From Amycolatopsis jejuensis (GTDB taxonomy: Bacteria; Actinomycetota; Actinomycetes; Mycobacteriales; Pseudonocardiaceae), in contig NZ_JNYZ01000010.1 of NCBI RefSeq assembly GCF_000717335.1, positions 186,001 through 250,000 of the forward strand: a stretch of DNA of 64,000 bases. Direction: 5' to 3'. The notes below the pieces were generated by a model. The model was not told the DNA's origin and did not search any database. It worked only from the letters and a program-made list of their open reading frames with translations. The translations under genes and the position numbers were made by a program. Shown in pieces: positions 17,126-26,261 of the stretch (its first letter is position 1; the number at the start of each line of letters is the position of its first letter).

Positions 17126-17672
17126 CACCGGCTCCGACCAGCTTGCGCAGCTTGCCGCGGGCCCGGAACAACCTGATCCGCAGGGCACCGGGCGACACCT
17201 CGAGCACCTTCGCCGCCTCGCTCGGCGTCAGGCCGGTGAGGTCGACCAGCTCGATCGCTTCCCGGTCGATCTGCGGCAAAGTCTGCAGCAGGTCGATCAA
17301 GGCGCGGCCGGCGCGCTCCGCGTCGATCCGGGCGTCCAGTTCGGCGAGTTCGTCCGGACCGAGCACGCGCCGCCCGCCGAGCCGGACCACGACGTCGCGT
17401 CCCCTGGTCACCGCCTCGCAGTGCCCGGCGAAAACGCGGCGGGCGATCCCGAAGAGCCAGGCCCGCGCAGTGCCCTTCGCCGGGTCGAAGGTGCCGAACG
17501 AGGTGATCGCCGCGACGAACGTGTCCGCGGTGAGGTCCGCGGTCGTCTGCGGGTCTCCGGTCCGGCGGGCGAAGTACGCCGTCACCACGCCGACCTGCGC
17601 CCGGTAGATCTCTTCGAAGGCGCCCGCCGTGCGCCGCACCCGGCGGGCCGGGGCGTACCGCAGTTCGGTCAT
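17118..17672 (-). CDS. ECF-family RNA polymerase sigma factor
   Basis: A 184-residue sigma-70 family protein. Region 2 spans FEEIYRAQVGVVTAYFARRTGDPQTTADLTADTFVAAI and region 4 is TLPQIDREAIELVDLTGLTPSEAAKVLEVSPGALRIRLFRARGKLR with a clear helix-turn-helix. The chosen ATG at 17672 follows AGGAGG by 11 nt; longer upstream in-frame starts lack this. It is co-translated with the membrane protein downstream and is divergent from a secreted peptidase, whose promoter it may control. The ECF subgroup was not determined. Confidence 0.9.
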   Translation of the reverse strand: MTELRYAPARRVRRTAGAFEEIYRAQVGVVTAYFARRTGDPQTTADLTADTFVAAITSFGTFDPAKGTARAWLFGIARRVFAGHCEAVTRGRDVVVRLGGRRVLGPDELAELDARIDAERAGRALIDLLQTLPQIDREAIELVDLTGLTPSEAAKVLEVSPGALRIRLFRARGKLRKLVGAGDE

Positions 17673-17781
17673 GGGACGGCTCACTCCTCCTGGTTGCCGG
17701 TTTCCGGGAAGTGCGTTACACCTTCGCCGGTGCCGGTCCGCGCCACGTAACGGAACCGTCCGCAGCCCGCAACAACCGGAT

Positions 17782-19206
17782 ATGACCTTCACCAAAGCTG
17801 TCGGCATCGCTCTGCTCAGCGCCGCTCTGCTACCGATAGCCGCACCGGCCGCCCGGGCGGACAGCGTCTCCTGGTCGCCATGCGCGGAGGACCAGACCGC
17901 GGAATGCGGAACCCTGACCCTGCCCGTCGACTGGGCGAAACCGGCCGGGGAGAAGTTCCGGCTCGCGGTGGCCCGCCGGAAGGCGACGGATCCGTCCCGC
18001 CGGATCGGCGTCCTCCTGGTGAACCCCGGCGGACCGGGCGGGCTCGGGCGGAGCTACGCGATTTTCGGCGGCAAGCGCTTCGGCCCGGAAGTACAGGCGA
18101 GATTCGACATCGTCGGATGGGACCCCCGGGGCGCCGGGGAGAGTACGCAGATCAAGTGTTCCTCGGACCTGTTCTACAAGCAGGTCTCCGAGTACCCCGC
18201 GGACGCGGCCGCGTTCGACGCGCTGGTCCGGCACAACCGGGAGCTGCGCGACGACTGCCGGGCCCGCAGCGGCCCGATCGCCGACCACGCCGACACCGGG
18301 TCGACCATCCAGGACATGGACGCGCTCCGGCAGGCCCTCGGCGAACAGCAGATCAACTACTACGGCCTGTCTTACGGAACGCTGTTCGGCGAGCAGTACG
18401 CCGAGCGCTACGGCCGGAAGATCCGGTCCATGGTCCTCGACAGCACGATGGACCACAGCCAGGGCGTGGCCCAGTTCGCTGCCTCGGCCGCGGAAAGCTC
18501 GGAGGCTTCGTTCACCGAGTTGGTCAAGTGGTGCGAACGAACCACTGCATGCGCCCTGCACGGCCAGGACGTCCGGAAGTTCTGGGCCGACCTGCTCGCC
18601 GACGCCGACCGCGGGCAGGTCCGCGACCCCGAAGATCTCAGCCGCCCGCTCAGCTCCCGCACGATCATCGGACTGACCTCGGACGCCTTCTACGGTCCGT
18701 CATTCGGGGAACTCGCGACGTGGCTCAAGGGCCTTCGCCGCGGGACGCCGGTCACCCTGCGCGCTGCCGGAGGGGAAACCGCGGTCCCGGGACCAGCGAT
18801 CCTCTGCTCCGACTGGAACCTCTCGGTGAACGATTTTGCCAGCTACCAAGCACTTGCCGCGCTGGAAAACGCCCGTGCCCCGCAGATGCGCGGCGGTGCC
18901 ATCGGGCACCGTTCGATCGCGCAATGCATCGGCCGCGCGGCGGACGTGAAGAATCCACAACGCCCGCTCGTCATCCGAGACGCGCCGAAGATCCTGATGC
19001 TCAACTCCCGCTTCGACCCGGCAACGCCGTACTCGTGGGCGAAATCCGTGCACGAACAGACCGCGGATACGACAGTTCTCCTTACCTACCAAGGCTGGGG
19101 ACACGGGATCTACCACCGGAACAAGTGCACCGAAACCGCCGTCGACACGTATTTGACAACCCTCAAGACTCCCGCACCGGAATGCGCGGCAGTGGAACCG
19201 AACTGA
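17782..19206 (+). CDS. Secreted alpha/beta-hydrolase, S33 tripeptidyl aminopeptidase type
   Basis: Exported peptidase of 474 residues with a signal peptide ending PAARA (about residue 27). The catalytic serine sits in YYGLSYGTLFGEQYA, the acid in LNSRFDPATPYSWA and the histidine in GWGHGIY, the layout of the SlpD/SlpE and tripeptidyl aminopeptidase group (hydrolase plus TAP-like C-terminal domain). It would remove short N-terminal peptides from extracellular proteins. It runs divergently from the sigma-factor operon. ATG at 17782 was chosen because it begins the signal sequence. Confidence 0.88.
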   Translation: MTFTKAVGIALLSAALLPIAAPAARADSVSWSPCAEDQTAECGTLTLPVDWAKPAGEKFRLAVARRKATDPSRRIGVLLVNPGGPGGLGRSYAIFGGKRFGPEVQARFDIVGWDPRGAGESTQIKCSSDLFYKQVSEYPADAAAFDALVRHNRELRDDCRARSGPIADHADTGSTIQDMDALRQALGEQQINYYGLSYGTLFGEQYAERYGRKIRSMVLDSTMDHSQGVAQFAASAAESSEASFTELVKWCERTTACALHGQDVRKFWADLLADADRGQVRDPEDLSRPLSSRTIIGLTSDAFYGPSFGELATWLKGLRRGTPVTLRAAGGETAVPGPAILCSDWNLSVNDFASYQALAALENARAPQMRGGAIGHRSIAQCIGRAADVKNPQRPLVIRDAPKILMLNSRFDPATPYSWAKSVHEQTADTTVLLTYQGWGHGIYHRNKCTETAVDTYLTTLKTPAPECAAVEPN

Positions 19207-19210
19207 CGTT

Positions 19211-19690
19211 TCAGCGGTCGGAACGCAACGTCGCCGGGTCGAAGGATTCCCAGTCGTCGTCGGCAACCGGAGCGCGCGGAAACCGCCGTTCCCCCAGCCG
19301 TTCGGCACGCAACCGCTGGAACTCCGCCACGGTCATCCCGGGATCGTCGTCGGCGGCACGGGCCGGGGCAGGCTGCCCGGACAGCTGTTCCACCAGCTGA
19401 GCCTGCTCCTCGCCCAGCCGCAACGCGACCTTGTTGTAGCAATCCTGCGTCGCCTCGGCCATCGCGACCCGCACGACCTCCAGCACCAGCGCCGCCACCC
19501 GCGACGGATCGCCGTTGACCACCGAAGGCGCGAGCCACAACCGCTGCAACGCCCCGAGCGCATCCACGGTGACCTCGACCGTGCCATCCAGCGCATGCGC
19601 CGACCCGCGCGCCTCCGCCATCAACGACGCCACCTGCGACAGCGCTTCCTCCCGCGCCCGCGCCTGCGCGATCAACTCCCGCGTATTCAC
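19211..19690 (-). CDS. YbaB/EbfC-like protein of a type VII secretion-type operon
   Basis: A 159-residue protein with an N-terminal helix and a beta-rich core (GTVEVTVDALGALQRLWLAPSVV) like the YbaB/EbfC nucleoid-associated fold, followed by a long helix and a charged tail. Actinobacteria encode such proteins beside WXG100-like genes. It is the last gene of the operon and its ATG overlaps the preceding stop by 4 nt. DNA binding is a family expectation only. Confidence 0.72.
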   Translation of the reverse strand: MNTRELIAQARAREEALSQVASLMAEARGSAHALDGTVEVTVDALGALQRLWLAPSVVNGDPSRVAALVLEVVRVAMAEATQDCYNKVALRLGEEQAQLVEQLSGQPAPARAADDDPGMTVAEFQRLRAERLGERRFPRAPVADDDWESFDPATLRSDR

Positions 19691-20064
19691 GGCATCTCCA
19701 CCGCATCGTCATAGTCCGGATCATCCGGGGTCAGTGCGGCGTACCCGAGCGCGGCCAACTGCCCAGGCTCCAACACCGGCGACAACACCTCGTACATCCG
19801 ATCCCCCGCCCGCCGCGTCGCGCGGCGCGACAGCTCCATGACCTGCGCCGCCACCGCGTCCGAGCCGCTGCGCAGCGCCGACCGCGTCAACGTGAGCCCG
19901 GTGAGCAACCCGCCGGGCGCGACTTCCACCGACACCCCGGGGGCCGAAGCTTTCCCCACCACCGGCCCGGAGCGCGCGAACCGGGCCGCGGCGTCGTCGC
20001 CCGCGCGCTCGGCCCGCTCCGTCATCCGCTGTACGGCGAGATCCACGTCGAACTCAGTCACCAT
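19687..20064 (-). CDS. YbaB/EbfC-like protein
   Basis: A 125-residue protein with a helical N-terminus (VDLAVQRMTERAERA) and the beta-segment APGVSVEVAPGGLLTGLTLTRSAL, again YbaB-like, then a helix and an acidic tail (LTPDDPDYDDAVEMP). It starts directly after the NlpC/P60 stop with no spacer and overlaps the next gene by 4 nt, so it is co-translated. It probably acts with its neighbour; function not known. Confidence 0.65.
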   Translation of the reverse strand: MVTEFDVDLAVQRMTERAERAGDDAAARFARSGPVVGKASAPGVSVEVAPGGLLTGLTLTRSALRSGSDAVAAQVMELSRRATRRAGDRMYEVLSPVLEPGQLAALGYAALTPDDPDYDDAVEMP

Positions 20065-21159
20065 TCACCCCGTCGGCCGGTAGAACCCGATGAACTGCTG
20101 CCCGGCATTCGTGGTGCGGATCTTGCTGATCTGCACCGGATCCCCGGCCTCGACCATCTGCCCGTCGCCGATCACCATCGCCACGTGCCCGGACCACACC
20201 ACGAGGTCACCGGGCAACAGCTGGTCGATGGACGGCACTTCGGCGCCGACGGTCTGCTGCCGGGCCGTGCGCGGCAATTGCAGCCCGGCATCCTGGTACG
20301 ACGTCATGGTGAGCCCGCTGCAGTCGAGCCCCTGCCCGCGCGCGGTGCCGCCCCACACGTACGGCACGCCGAGCTGCGACAGCGCCGCCCGCACCGCTTT
20401 CGCCGCGGTTTCGTTGGGCGCCATCACGGTTTTCCCGCCCGGCAGGTTGATCCCGACCCCGCTGCCCGGCTGCGGCGGGACGGCCACCGGCAGCCGTGGC
20501 TTGATCGCAACGCCACCACCGCCGTCTCCCCCACCGCCGCCGCTGGGAGCCACGTGCGCGCCATTGTTGTTGTACGCCTGGGGAACTGTGGTGGCGGACG
20601 AGGTGGTGGTGGCATCCGACCCGCCGAGCCGGGTGCCGAGGTCGGTGAGCTTGCCGAGCGTTGCCTCGGTGAACGTGGCCGCCTGACCGGTGAGCTGCCC
20701 GATTTTGGTCTGCAGCTGCAGCAAAATCTGCCGCGCCGCCGCCGCGCGGCTCTCCGGCGGCTGGATGCCGTTCACCGCCGCGAGGGCTTTCATCGACGAT
20801 GCGAGCTCGCGCAGGATCTGGTCGCGGACCTGGTCGTTGCGGATCTCGCCGACGTGCAGCGTCTCCGCTGCCTCGGCCACCGCCCGCTCGATTTCCGCGC
20901 TCTCGTCCAGCAGGTCCTGGACTTCCTTCTCCAGCCCCTTCGACGTCGCGACGGCGCGGTCGGTGGTGGCGCCGGAACTGGCGCCCGCCAGATTCACCCG
21001 CTGCCCGCCCGCGTGCGCATTGGCCTGCCCGACGGACGCCTGTAGCGCGACATGCCCGTCGCGGGCGCCGCCGATGGCCGCCGGGTCGTGCTTCAGCTTG
21101 ACGGCGAACTGGTTCGTGGTTTCCAGGCTGCCGCGAACCAGATGGTCGACCGCGTTCAC
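20065..21159 (-). CDS. NlpC/P60 cell-wall hydrolase, probable type VII secretion substrate
   Basis: Peptidoglycan endopeptidase of 364 residues. Residues 1 to about 185 are helical and heptad-like, as in WXG/PE-type partner regions; then comes a Gly/Pro-rich linker, and the NlpC/P60 domain occupies about 250-364 with Cys280 in GLDCSGL and His325 in SGHVAMV. There is no signal peptide, and the GTG start overlaps the stop of the EspC-like gene as GTGA, so export by an ESX-like machine is likely. The longer reading frame that begins near 21384 overlaps the upstream gene and was rejected as a start. Confidence 0.85.
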   Translation of the reverse strand: MNAVDHLVRGSLETTNQFAVKLKHDPAAIGGARDGHVALQASVGQANAHAGGQRVNLAGASSGATTDRAVATSKGLEKEVQDLLDESAEIERAVAEAAETLHVGEIRNDQVRDQILRELASSMKALAAVNGIQPPESRAAAARQILLQLQTKIGQLTGQAATFTEATLGKLTDLGTRLGGSDATTTSSATTVPQAYNNNGAHVAPSGGGGGDGGGGVAIKPRLPVAVPPQPGSGVGINLPGGKTVMAPNETAAKAVRAALSQLGVPYVWGGTARGQGLDCSGLTMTSYQDAGLQLPRTARQQTVGAEVPSIDQLLPGDLVVWSGHVAMVIGDGQMVEAGDPVQISKIRTTNAGQQFIGFYRPTG

Positions 21160-21470
21160 GTAAGCCTGCGCAGTGCGTCGCCGTGTTCCTGCTCGACCGC
21201 GGCGTAGTTGCCCTGGGTGCGCCGCGCCGCCTCGCCGACCTGGTGCCAGCCGCCGCCGAGCGCGTGCAGCCGTTCCTGCAACGCCCGCATCCGCGCGCCG
21301 TACGCACCGGCGAACCCGGATTCGTCGCCGATCGCCGAGAATCCATGGCCGGACAGCGTCACGTGCGGCCCGACGTGCTGCCACGCGGCGGCACGCACCT
21401 CGTCGCCGAGTGGATCGACCTGCCGTGCGTAGCGCTCATACGCGCCGTCATCGACGTGAAAACCGGACAC
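21156..21470 (-). CDS. EspC/WXG100-like secretion partner
   Basis: A 104-residue, mostly helical protein resembling the DUF2580/EspC ESX secretion-associated group: an N-terminal VDDGAYERYARQVDPLGDEV helix, a glycine turn, and a second long helix with GGGWHQVGEAARRTQGNYAAVEQEHGDALRRL. It has no signal peptide. First gene of the operon; GTG start at 21470 behind GGGGAGGGG. It probably pairs with the helical N-terminus of the NlpC/P60 protein for export. The secretion apparatus itself is not in the window. Confidence 0.75.
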   Translation of the reverse strand: MSGFHVDDGAYERYARQVDPLGDEVRAAAWQHVGPHVTLSGHGFSAIGDESGFAGAYGARMRALQERLHALGGGWHQVGEAARRTQGNYAAVEQEHGDALRRLT

Positions 21471-21542
21471 AACCCGCCCCTCCCCTGAGCCGTAAGCCCA
21501 GGTTAGCGGACGGGTTGTGGTCGATCAGGCGAATTGACCGGA

Positions 21543-22349
21543 TCAGGCGGTGCCGTCGAGGACCTTCGCGAGCCAGTCGCCGGAAGCGGAGATGGCCTTG
21601 CCGTTCACTGCGACCGTGGGCGTACCGAAGCCGACCTGGCCGCCGCCGAAGTCCTGCTTGAGCTTCGGGTCGTTCTCGATCTGCTGGAACGCGGCCTGCA
21701 GCTGCTGGTTGTACGTGCCGGCGTTGACCGTCTGCGCGAACTTCGGGTCGGTGATCCCCAGGTCCTGGCCGAGCTTGACCAGCTGGGCCTTGTCGTACCC
21801 GCGACCGCCTTCGGTTGGCTGGCTCTTGAAGAGCGCGTCGTGGAACGCGGTGAACTTCTGCTCGTCCGCAGCGGCGAGCGCGGCGTTGGCCGAGTCCACC
21901 GAGTACCCCGGCGGGTCCGAACGCTCGTTGAGCAGCGTCACCATGTGGTATCGCACGGTGAGCTGGCCGTCGTTGATCGCCTTCTCCATCCGCGGCCCGT
22001 AGTCCTTCTGCAGCTGAGCGCAGTACGGGCACAGGAAATCGGCGTACACGTCGACCGTCTTCGGCGCACCCGGCTTGCCGACCGACACCACGACGCCGTC
22101 CCGCTTCTCCACCACGCCCGGGCCGAGCGTGGCGGTGCCAGCCGGGATGGCGCTGTCCTGTGTCGCGTTCTTGCTCGAGTTGATCCACAGCACGCCGCCG
22201 ATCACGAGCCCGGCGAGGACCACGACGGCCACCACCACGGCGATGACCTTCTTGCGGTCCCCGCCCGACGAACCCCTCGCCTGGGCGACCGACCTCGCGG
22301 CTGCCGCCTGCTGCCGGCTCTTCCGCGCGCTGCGCTCCGCTCCACCCAC
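21543..22349 (-). CDS. Membrane-anchored DsbA-like thiol-disulfide oxidoreductase
   Basis: A 268-residue protein with a basic N-terminus, one membrane anchor at about residues 35-55, and an external thioredoxin domain of the DsbA/DSBA_oxidoredctase type. The redox motif CPYC is in YADFLCPYCAQLQ (about residue 108), and the cis-Pro region is VGFGTPTVAVNG. It probably oxidises or isomerises disulfides of exported proteins. It is encoded 2 nt after a MauE-type protein that likely keeps it in the right redox state. Confidence 0.9.
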   Translation of the reverse strand: MGGAERSARKSRQQAAAARSVAQARGSSGGDRKKVIAVVVAVVVLAGLVIGGVLWINSSKNATQDSAIPAGTATLGPGVVEKRDGVVVSVGKPGAPKTVDVYADFLCPYCAQLQKDYGPRMEKAINDGQLTVRYHMVTLLNERSDPPGYSVDSANAALAAADEQKFTAFHDALFKSQPTEGGRGYDKAQLVKLGQDLGITDPKFAQTVNAGTYNQQLQAAFQQIENDPKLKQDFGGGQVGFGTPTVAVNGKAISASGDWLAKVLDGTA

Positions 22350-22351
22350 TG

Positions 22352-22897
22352 TTACCGATTCCCTTCCGCGATGCTCGTGGGGTAGTCGTCCGAGACCTCA
22401 CCGGAGTTCCCGGGCTTCTTCCCACGGCCCCACCCGAGCCAGCCGTCGAGTGATGCCCAAGTGCGCGGCCGTACCAGCAGCCACAGCGCGAGCAGGGCGA
22501 AGCCGGTGTCCCGCAGGATTTCCTGCGGGTACTGCGTCTGCCCCGCGGCCACCCGTCCGCCGCCGCCGAAGCACCCGCAGTCGATGCTGAGCCCGCGGGC
22601 CCACGACTGCGCGATCCCGGCGATGAGCACAGCCAGCAGCAGGAGCGAAACGCCCGCCACCCAGCGCGTGGCCAGCCCGGCGAGCAGCAGCAGCCCGAGG
22701 GCCAGCTCGAGCAGCGGCAGCGCGGTGGCGGCCGGTCGCACGAGCGCCTGTGGCAGCACGTCGTAGGCCTGCACGGCGATGTACGTCTGCCCCGGATCGG
22801 CGATCTTCACGCCCCCGGACACGAGCCACACGGCAGCCAGCCCGAGACGGGCCAGGGTGCCGATGGTGTCGAGCACGGGTTGGGGCAGACGGCGCAC
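22352..22897 (-). CDS. MauE/DoxX-like membrane protein
   Basis: A 181-residue integral membrane protein with four predicted helices and the conserved external cysteine motif DCGCFGGGG after the third. This pattern fits the MauE family (methylamine utilisation MauE), which is thought to pass electrons to thioredoxin-like partners. The pairing with the DsbA-like gene 2 nt downstream supports a role in periplasm-side disulfide chemistry rather than methylamine metabolism; no other mau gene is present. Confidence 0.85.
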   Translation of the reverse strand: MRRLPQPVLDTIGTLARLGLAAVWLVSGGVKIADPGQTYIAVQAYDVLPQALVRPAATALPLLELALGLLLLAGLATRWVAGVSLLLLAVLIAGIAQSWARGLSIDCGCFGGGGRVAAGQTQYPQEILRDTGFALLALWLLVRPRTWASLDGWLGWGRGKKPGNSGEVSDDYPTSIAEGNR

Positions 22898-22963
22898 GAG
22901 CCTAGGCTAGCCGTCTGACCTGAGAACTCTGTGAGCAGGCAGGCTGGCGTCGGGGAGGCGGAC

Positions 22964-23794
22964 ATGCGGGCACGGCGAGCGCTCGCCACGCTGTTCGTGC
23001 TGGTCACGTGCGTTTCGTGCGGGGCGGGGACGGTGTCGCGCGACGATCCGCTGCCCACCAGGGCGCGTGACGGCGACCACCTGACGATCGGCATCCGGTT
23101 CGACGCACCCGGCCTTTCACAGCGGACCATCGACGGCCGGTTCACCGGATTCGACGTCGACGTCGCCACGTTCGTGGCCCGTGAGCTGGGCGTGGAGCCG
23201 GACCGGATCACCTGGCACGAGACCACGCCGGCCAGCCGCGAGACCGACCTGTCGTCCGGCGCGGTGGACCTCGTGGTGGCCACGTACTCGATCACCGACA
23301 AGCGCAAGCAGCAGGTGACCTTCGCCGGGCCGTACTTCGTCACCGGACAGGATCTGCTGGTGCGGCGCACGTCGGCGGACATCACCGGCCCGGAGAGCCT
23401 CAACGGACGGCGGCTGTGCTCGGTGACCGGGTCGACGCCCGCGCAGATGGTGAAGGACAGGTTCGCGCAGCGAGTGCAGCTCGTCGAGTACCCGCGGTAC
23501 CCGGACTGCGTCACCGCGCTGCTGGCCGGCCAGGTCGACGCGGTCACCACCGACGCGGTGATCCTCGCCGGGTACGTCGTGCAGAACCCCGAGCTGCTGC
23601 GCGTCGTCGGACGCACGTTCTCCACCGAGCGCTACGGCGTCGGCCTGCGCAAGGGCGACACCACCGGGCAGCGGGCGGTGGACGACGCCATCCGGAAGAT
23701 GGTGTCGAGCGGCGCGTGGCTGAAGTCGCTGCAGGCCAACATCGGCCCGTCGAACTACCCGCTGCCGAACCCACCGGAGATCACCGAGCAGTGA
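22964..23794 (+). CDS. Glutamate/polar amino-acid binding lipoprotein of an ABC importer
   Basis: Extracellular solute-binding protein family 3, 276 residues. The N-terminal hydrophobic stretch ends LVTCVSCGAG, an imperfect lipobox. The mature part has GIRFDAPGLSQRTIDGRFTGFDVDVA and FAGPYFVTGQDLLV typical of GluB-like proteins. The ATG at 22964 has GGGGAGG upstream and starts the signal peptide; an in-frame GTG at 22931 would place extra polar residues before it. No permease or ATPase lies nearby, so this is an orphan receptor. Its stop overlaps the hrpB start. Confidence 0.87.
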   Translation: MRARRALATLFVLVTCVSCGAGTVSRDDPLPTRARDGDHLTIGIRFDAPGLSQRTIDGRFTGFDVDVATFVARELGVEPDRITWHETTPASRETDLSSGAVDLVVATYSITDKRKQQVTFAGPYFVTGQDLLVRRTSADITGPESLNGRRLCSVTGSTPAQMVKDRFAQRVQLVEYPRYPDCVTALLAGQVDAVTTDAVILAGYVVQNPELLRVVGRTFSTERYGVGLRKGDTTGQRAVDDAIRKMVSSGAWLKSLQANIGPSNYPLPNPPEITEQ

Positions 23795-26184
23795 CCGACC
23801 TGCCTGACCTGCCTGTTCGCGCGGTACTGCCGTCGGTGCTCGCGGCGCTCGACGACCACGGCACCGCGGTGCTCGTCGCGCCGCCCGGTACCGGCAAGAC
23901 CACGCTCGTGCCGCTCGCACTGAACCGCGGCGACGGACGCGTGGTGGTGGCCGAACCGCGGCGGCTGGCGGCCCGAGCTGCCGCCTCGCGCATGGCAGCC
24001 CTGCTGGGCGAACCCGTCGGCGAGACGGTCGGGTACGCGGTGCGCGGCGACCGGAAGGTGTCGGCGCGCACGCGGATCGAGGTCGTGACGTCGGGCCTGC
24101 TCGTACGACGGGTGCAGCACGATCCGGAGCTGGCCGGGGTGTCGACGGTGCTGCTCGACGAATGCCACGAACGCCACCTCGACGCCGATCTGCTGCTCGC
24201 CCTGCTCCTCGACGTCCGCGCCGGACTGCGGGCCGACCTGCGGCTGCTCGCGACGTCGGCGACTGTCGCGGCCGGACGGCTCGCCACACTGCTCGGTGAC
24301 GCGCCGGTGATCACCGCGGTTGCCCGTACGTATCCGGTGTCGTTGACCTATGGCGCGCGGGGTGAACGCATCGAAGCCACGGTGGCGTCGACCGTCCGAA
24401 AAGCACTGTCCGAAGGGGACGGTGATGTCCTCGCCTTTCTACCTGGCGCTGGGGAAATCGCGCGTACCTCGGCGTTACTGGGCTCGCTCGATGCCGACGT
24501 GCTACCCCTGCACGGACGGCTTTCGGCGGCCCGGCAAGACGAAGCGTTACGACCACGTGAGCGTCGCCGAGTCGTGCTGGCGACGGCCGTCGCGGAGTCG
24601 AGCCTGACGGTTCCGGGCGTGCGCGCGGTGGTGGATTCCGGCCTCGCGCGGGTCCCGCGGGTCGACCATCGGCGCGGTCTCGCCGGGCTGGCCACCGTGC
24701 GGGTTTCGGCGGCGGTGGCCGAACAACGCGCCGGACGGGCCGGGCGGGAGGCGCCGGGTCGCGCGTACCGCTGCTGGCCGGAGCACGAACAGGCGACGCT
24801 ACCGGCGTATCCCGAGCCGGAAATCCGGACCGCCGAACTTGCGCGGTTTGCGTTGGAGCTGGCGTGTTGGTCCACTCCGGACGGTAGCGCGCTGTCCTGG
24901 TGGGACCCGCCCGGCGAAGGCGCGCTCGCCGCCGCGCGAAAGCTGCTGCACGCCCTGGGCGCGACCACCGCGGACGGCGCCATCACGCCACGCGGCCGGA
25001 AGATGGCAGACCTGGGCCTGCATCCCCGGCTGGCACGCGCATTGCTGGACGGCGCCGCCGCGGTGGGCGCGCGAACGGCCGCGGAAGTGGTGGCACTGCT
25101 GGATGCGGGGTCGACCCTCACCGACGTAGAAGCCGAATTGCGGCGGCTCCGCTCCGCGCCCGACGATGCCGCCCGACGGTGGCAACGCGAGGTCCGGCGG
25201 CTCAGCAGGTTGGTCGATTCCGGAGGGGCTTCTTCGGACGCTGCGCTGGTCGTCGCGCTCGCGCATCCGGAACGCTTGGCGCGACGGCGAACCGGGTCCG
25301 CGCCGGTGTACCTGATGGCCAATGGCACCGCGGCCGAGCTGCCGGGCAGCCTGGGTAACGCGGAATGGCTGGCCGTCGCCGAAGCCACCCGTGACCCGGG
25401 CCGCGCGCACGGCACGATCCGGCTTGCCGCGACAGCCGACGAGGCACTCGCCGTCCGCGCGGCGCCGACGCTGGTGTCCGAAGTGGACGAAGTGCACTGG
25501 GACGGCGATGTGGTGGCACGGCAGGTCCGGCGGCTGGGCGCGATCGTGCTGTCCGAACGGCCACTGCGGAATCCGGACCCACAGCTGGTGCACGATGCGG
25601 TAGTCGCCGGGTTGCGCGCGGAAGGCCTCGGATTACTGCGCTGGAGCCAGGACGGTACCCGGCTGCGCGAGCGGCTGGCGTTCCTGCACCGGGTACTGGG
25701 TCCGCCGTGGCCGCCGGTGGACGACGAGACGCTGCTGTCCTCCATGGACACCTGGCTGGACCTTTCCCGGGTCCGCCGTCGTGCCGACCTGGCCGCCCTC
25801 GACGCCGGTACCGCCCTGCGCGGCCTGCTGCCATGGCCCGAGGCGGCGCGGCTCGACGAACTCGCGCCGGACCGGCTGGCAGTCCCGTCGGGTTCGCACT
25901 ACCGCGTGGACTACCGCGGCGACCAGCCGGTGCTCGCGGTGAAACTGCAGGAGACATTCGGCTGGACCGCGACGCCGTCGCTCGCCGGAGTGCCGATCGT
26001 GCTGCACCTGCTGTCCCCGGCGGGCCGTCCGGCCGCGGTGACCGCCGATCTGGCGTCCTTCTGGCGCACCGGGTATCCCGCAGTCCGCGCCGACCTGCGT
26101 GGCCGTTACCCGAAACACCCCTGGCCGGAGGACCCGGCCACCGCCACCCCCACGCGGCACACCACCCGCCGCGCGTCGTCGTGA
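23791..26184 (+). CDS. hrpB: ATP-dependent RNA helicase HrpB
   Basis: DEAH-type helicase of 797 residues, the usual length for HrpB. Motifs: Walker A APPGTGKTT, AEPRRLAARAAA (Ia), the DEAH-box variant LLDECHERHLDADLLL (DECH), ATSATV (III), and AEQRAGRAGREAPGRAYR (VI), followed by the HrpB-specific C-terminal region (SLAGVPIVLHLLSPAGRP). The GTG start overlaps the TGA of the binding-protein gene (GTGA), so it depends on upstream translation. RNA substrate in actinobacteria is not known. Confidence 0.93.
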   Translation: MTDLPDLPVRAVLPSVLAALDDHGTAVLVAPPGTGKTTLVPLALNRGDGRVVVAEPRRLAARAAASRMAALLGEPVGETVGYAVRGDRKVSARTRIEVVTSGLLVRRVQHDPELAGVSTVLLDECHERHLDADLLLALLLDVRAGLRADLRLLATSATVAAGRLATLLGDAPVITAVARTYPVSLTYGARGERIEATVASTVRKALSEGDGDVLAFLPGAGEIARTSALLGSLDADVLPLHGRLSAARQDEALRPRERRRVVLATAVAESSLTVPGVRAVVDSGLARVPRVDHRRGLAGLATVRVSAAVAEQRAGRAGREAPGRAYRCWPEHEQATLPAYPEPEIRTAELARFALELACWSTPDGSALSWWDPPGEGALAAARKLLHALGATTADGAITPRGRKMADLGLHPRLARALLDGAAAVGARTAAEVVALLDAGSTLTDVEAELRRLRSAPDDAARRWQREVRRLSRLVDSGGASSDAALVVALAHPERLARRRTGSAPVYLMANGTAAELPGSLGNAEWLAVAEATRDPGRAHGTIRLAATADEALAVRAAPTLVSEVDEVHWDGDVVARQVRRLGAIVLSERPLRNPDPQLVHDAVVAGLRAEGLGLLRWSQDGTRLRERLAFLHRVLGPPWPPVDDETLLSSMDTWLDLSRVRRRADLAALDAGTALRGLLPWPEAARLDELAPDRLAVPSGSHYRVDYRGDQPVLAVKLQETFGWTATPSLAGVPIVLHLLSPAGRPAAVTADLASFWRTGYPAVRADLRGRYPKHPWPEDPATATPTRHTTRRASS

Positions 26185-26205
26185 CCCCTGCCGAAAGTCG
26201 GGGTC
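26181..26205 (+). promoter_or_regulatory. 25-nt motif shared with the two-component-system promoter
   Basis: The stretch around CTGCCGAAAGTC here matches 43071-43095 at 21 of 25 positions. It overlaps the end of hrpB and lies 57 nt before the ABC ATPase start. The other copy lies between the sensor kinase and the 43122 gene. It may be a binding site for the response regulator encoded at 40849-41496. Confidence 0.4.
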
Positions 26206-26261
26206 GGGCCGGGCCGGTCGGCTGATGTCCGCGATGGCCGTGCGGGCGCAGACTTCACCCT

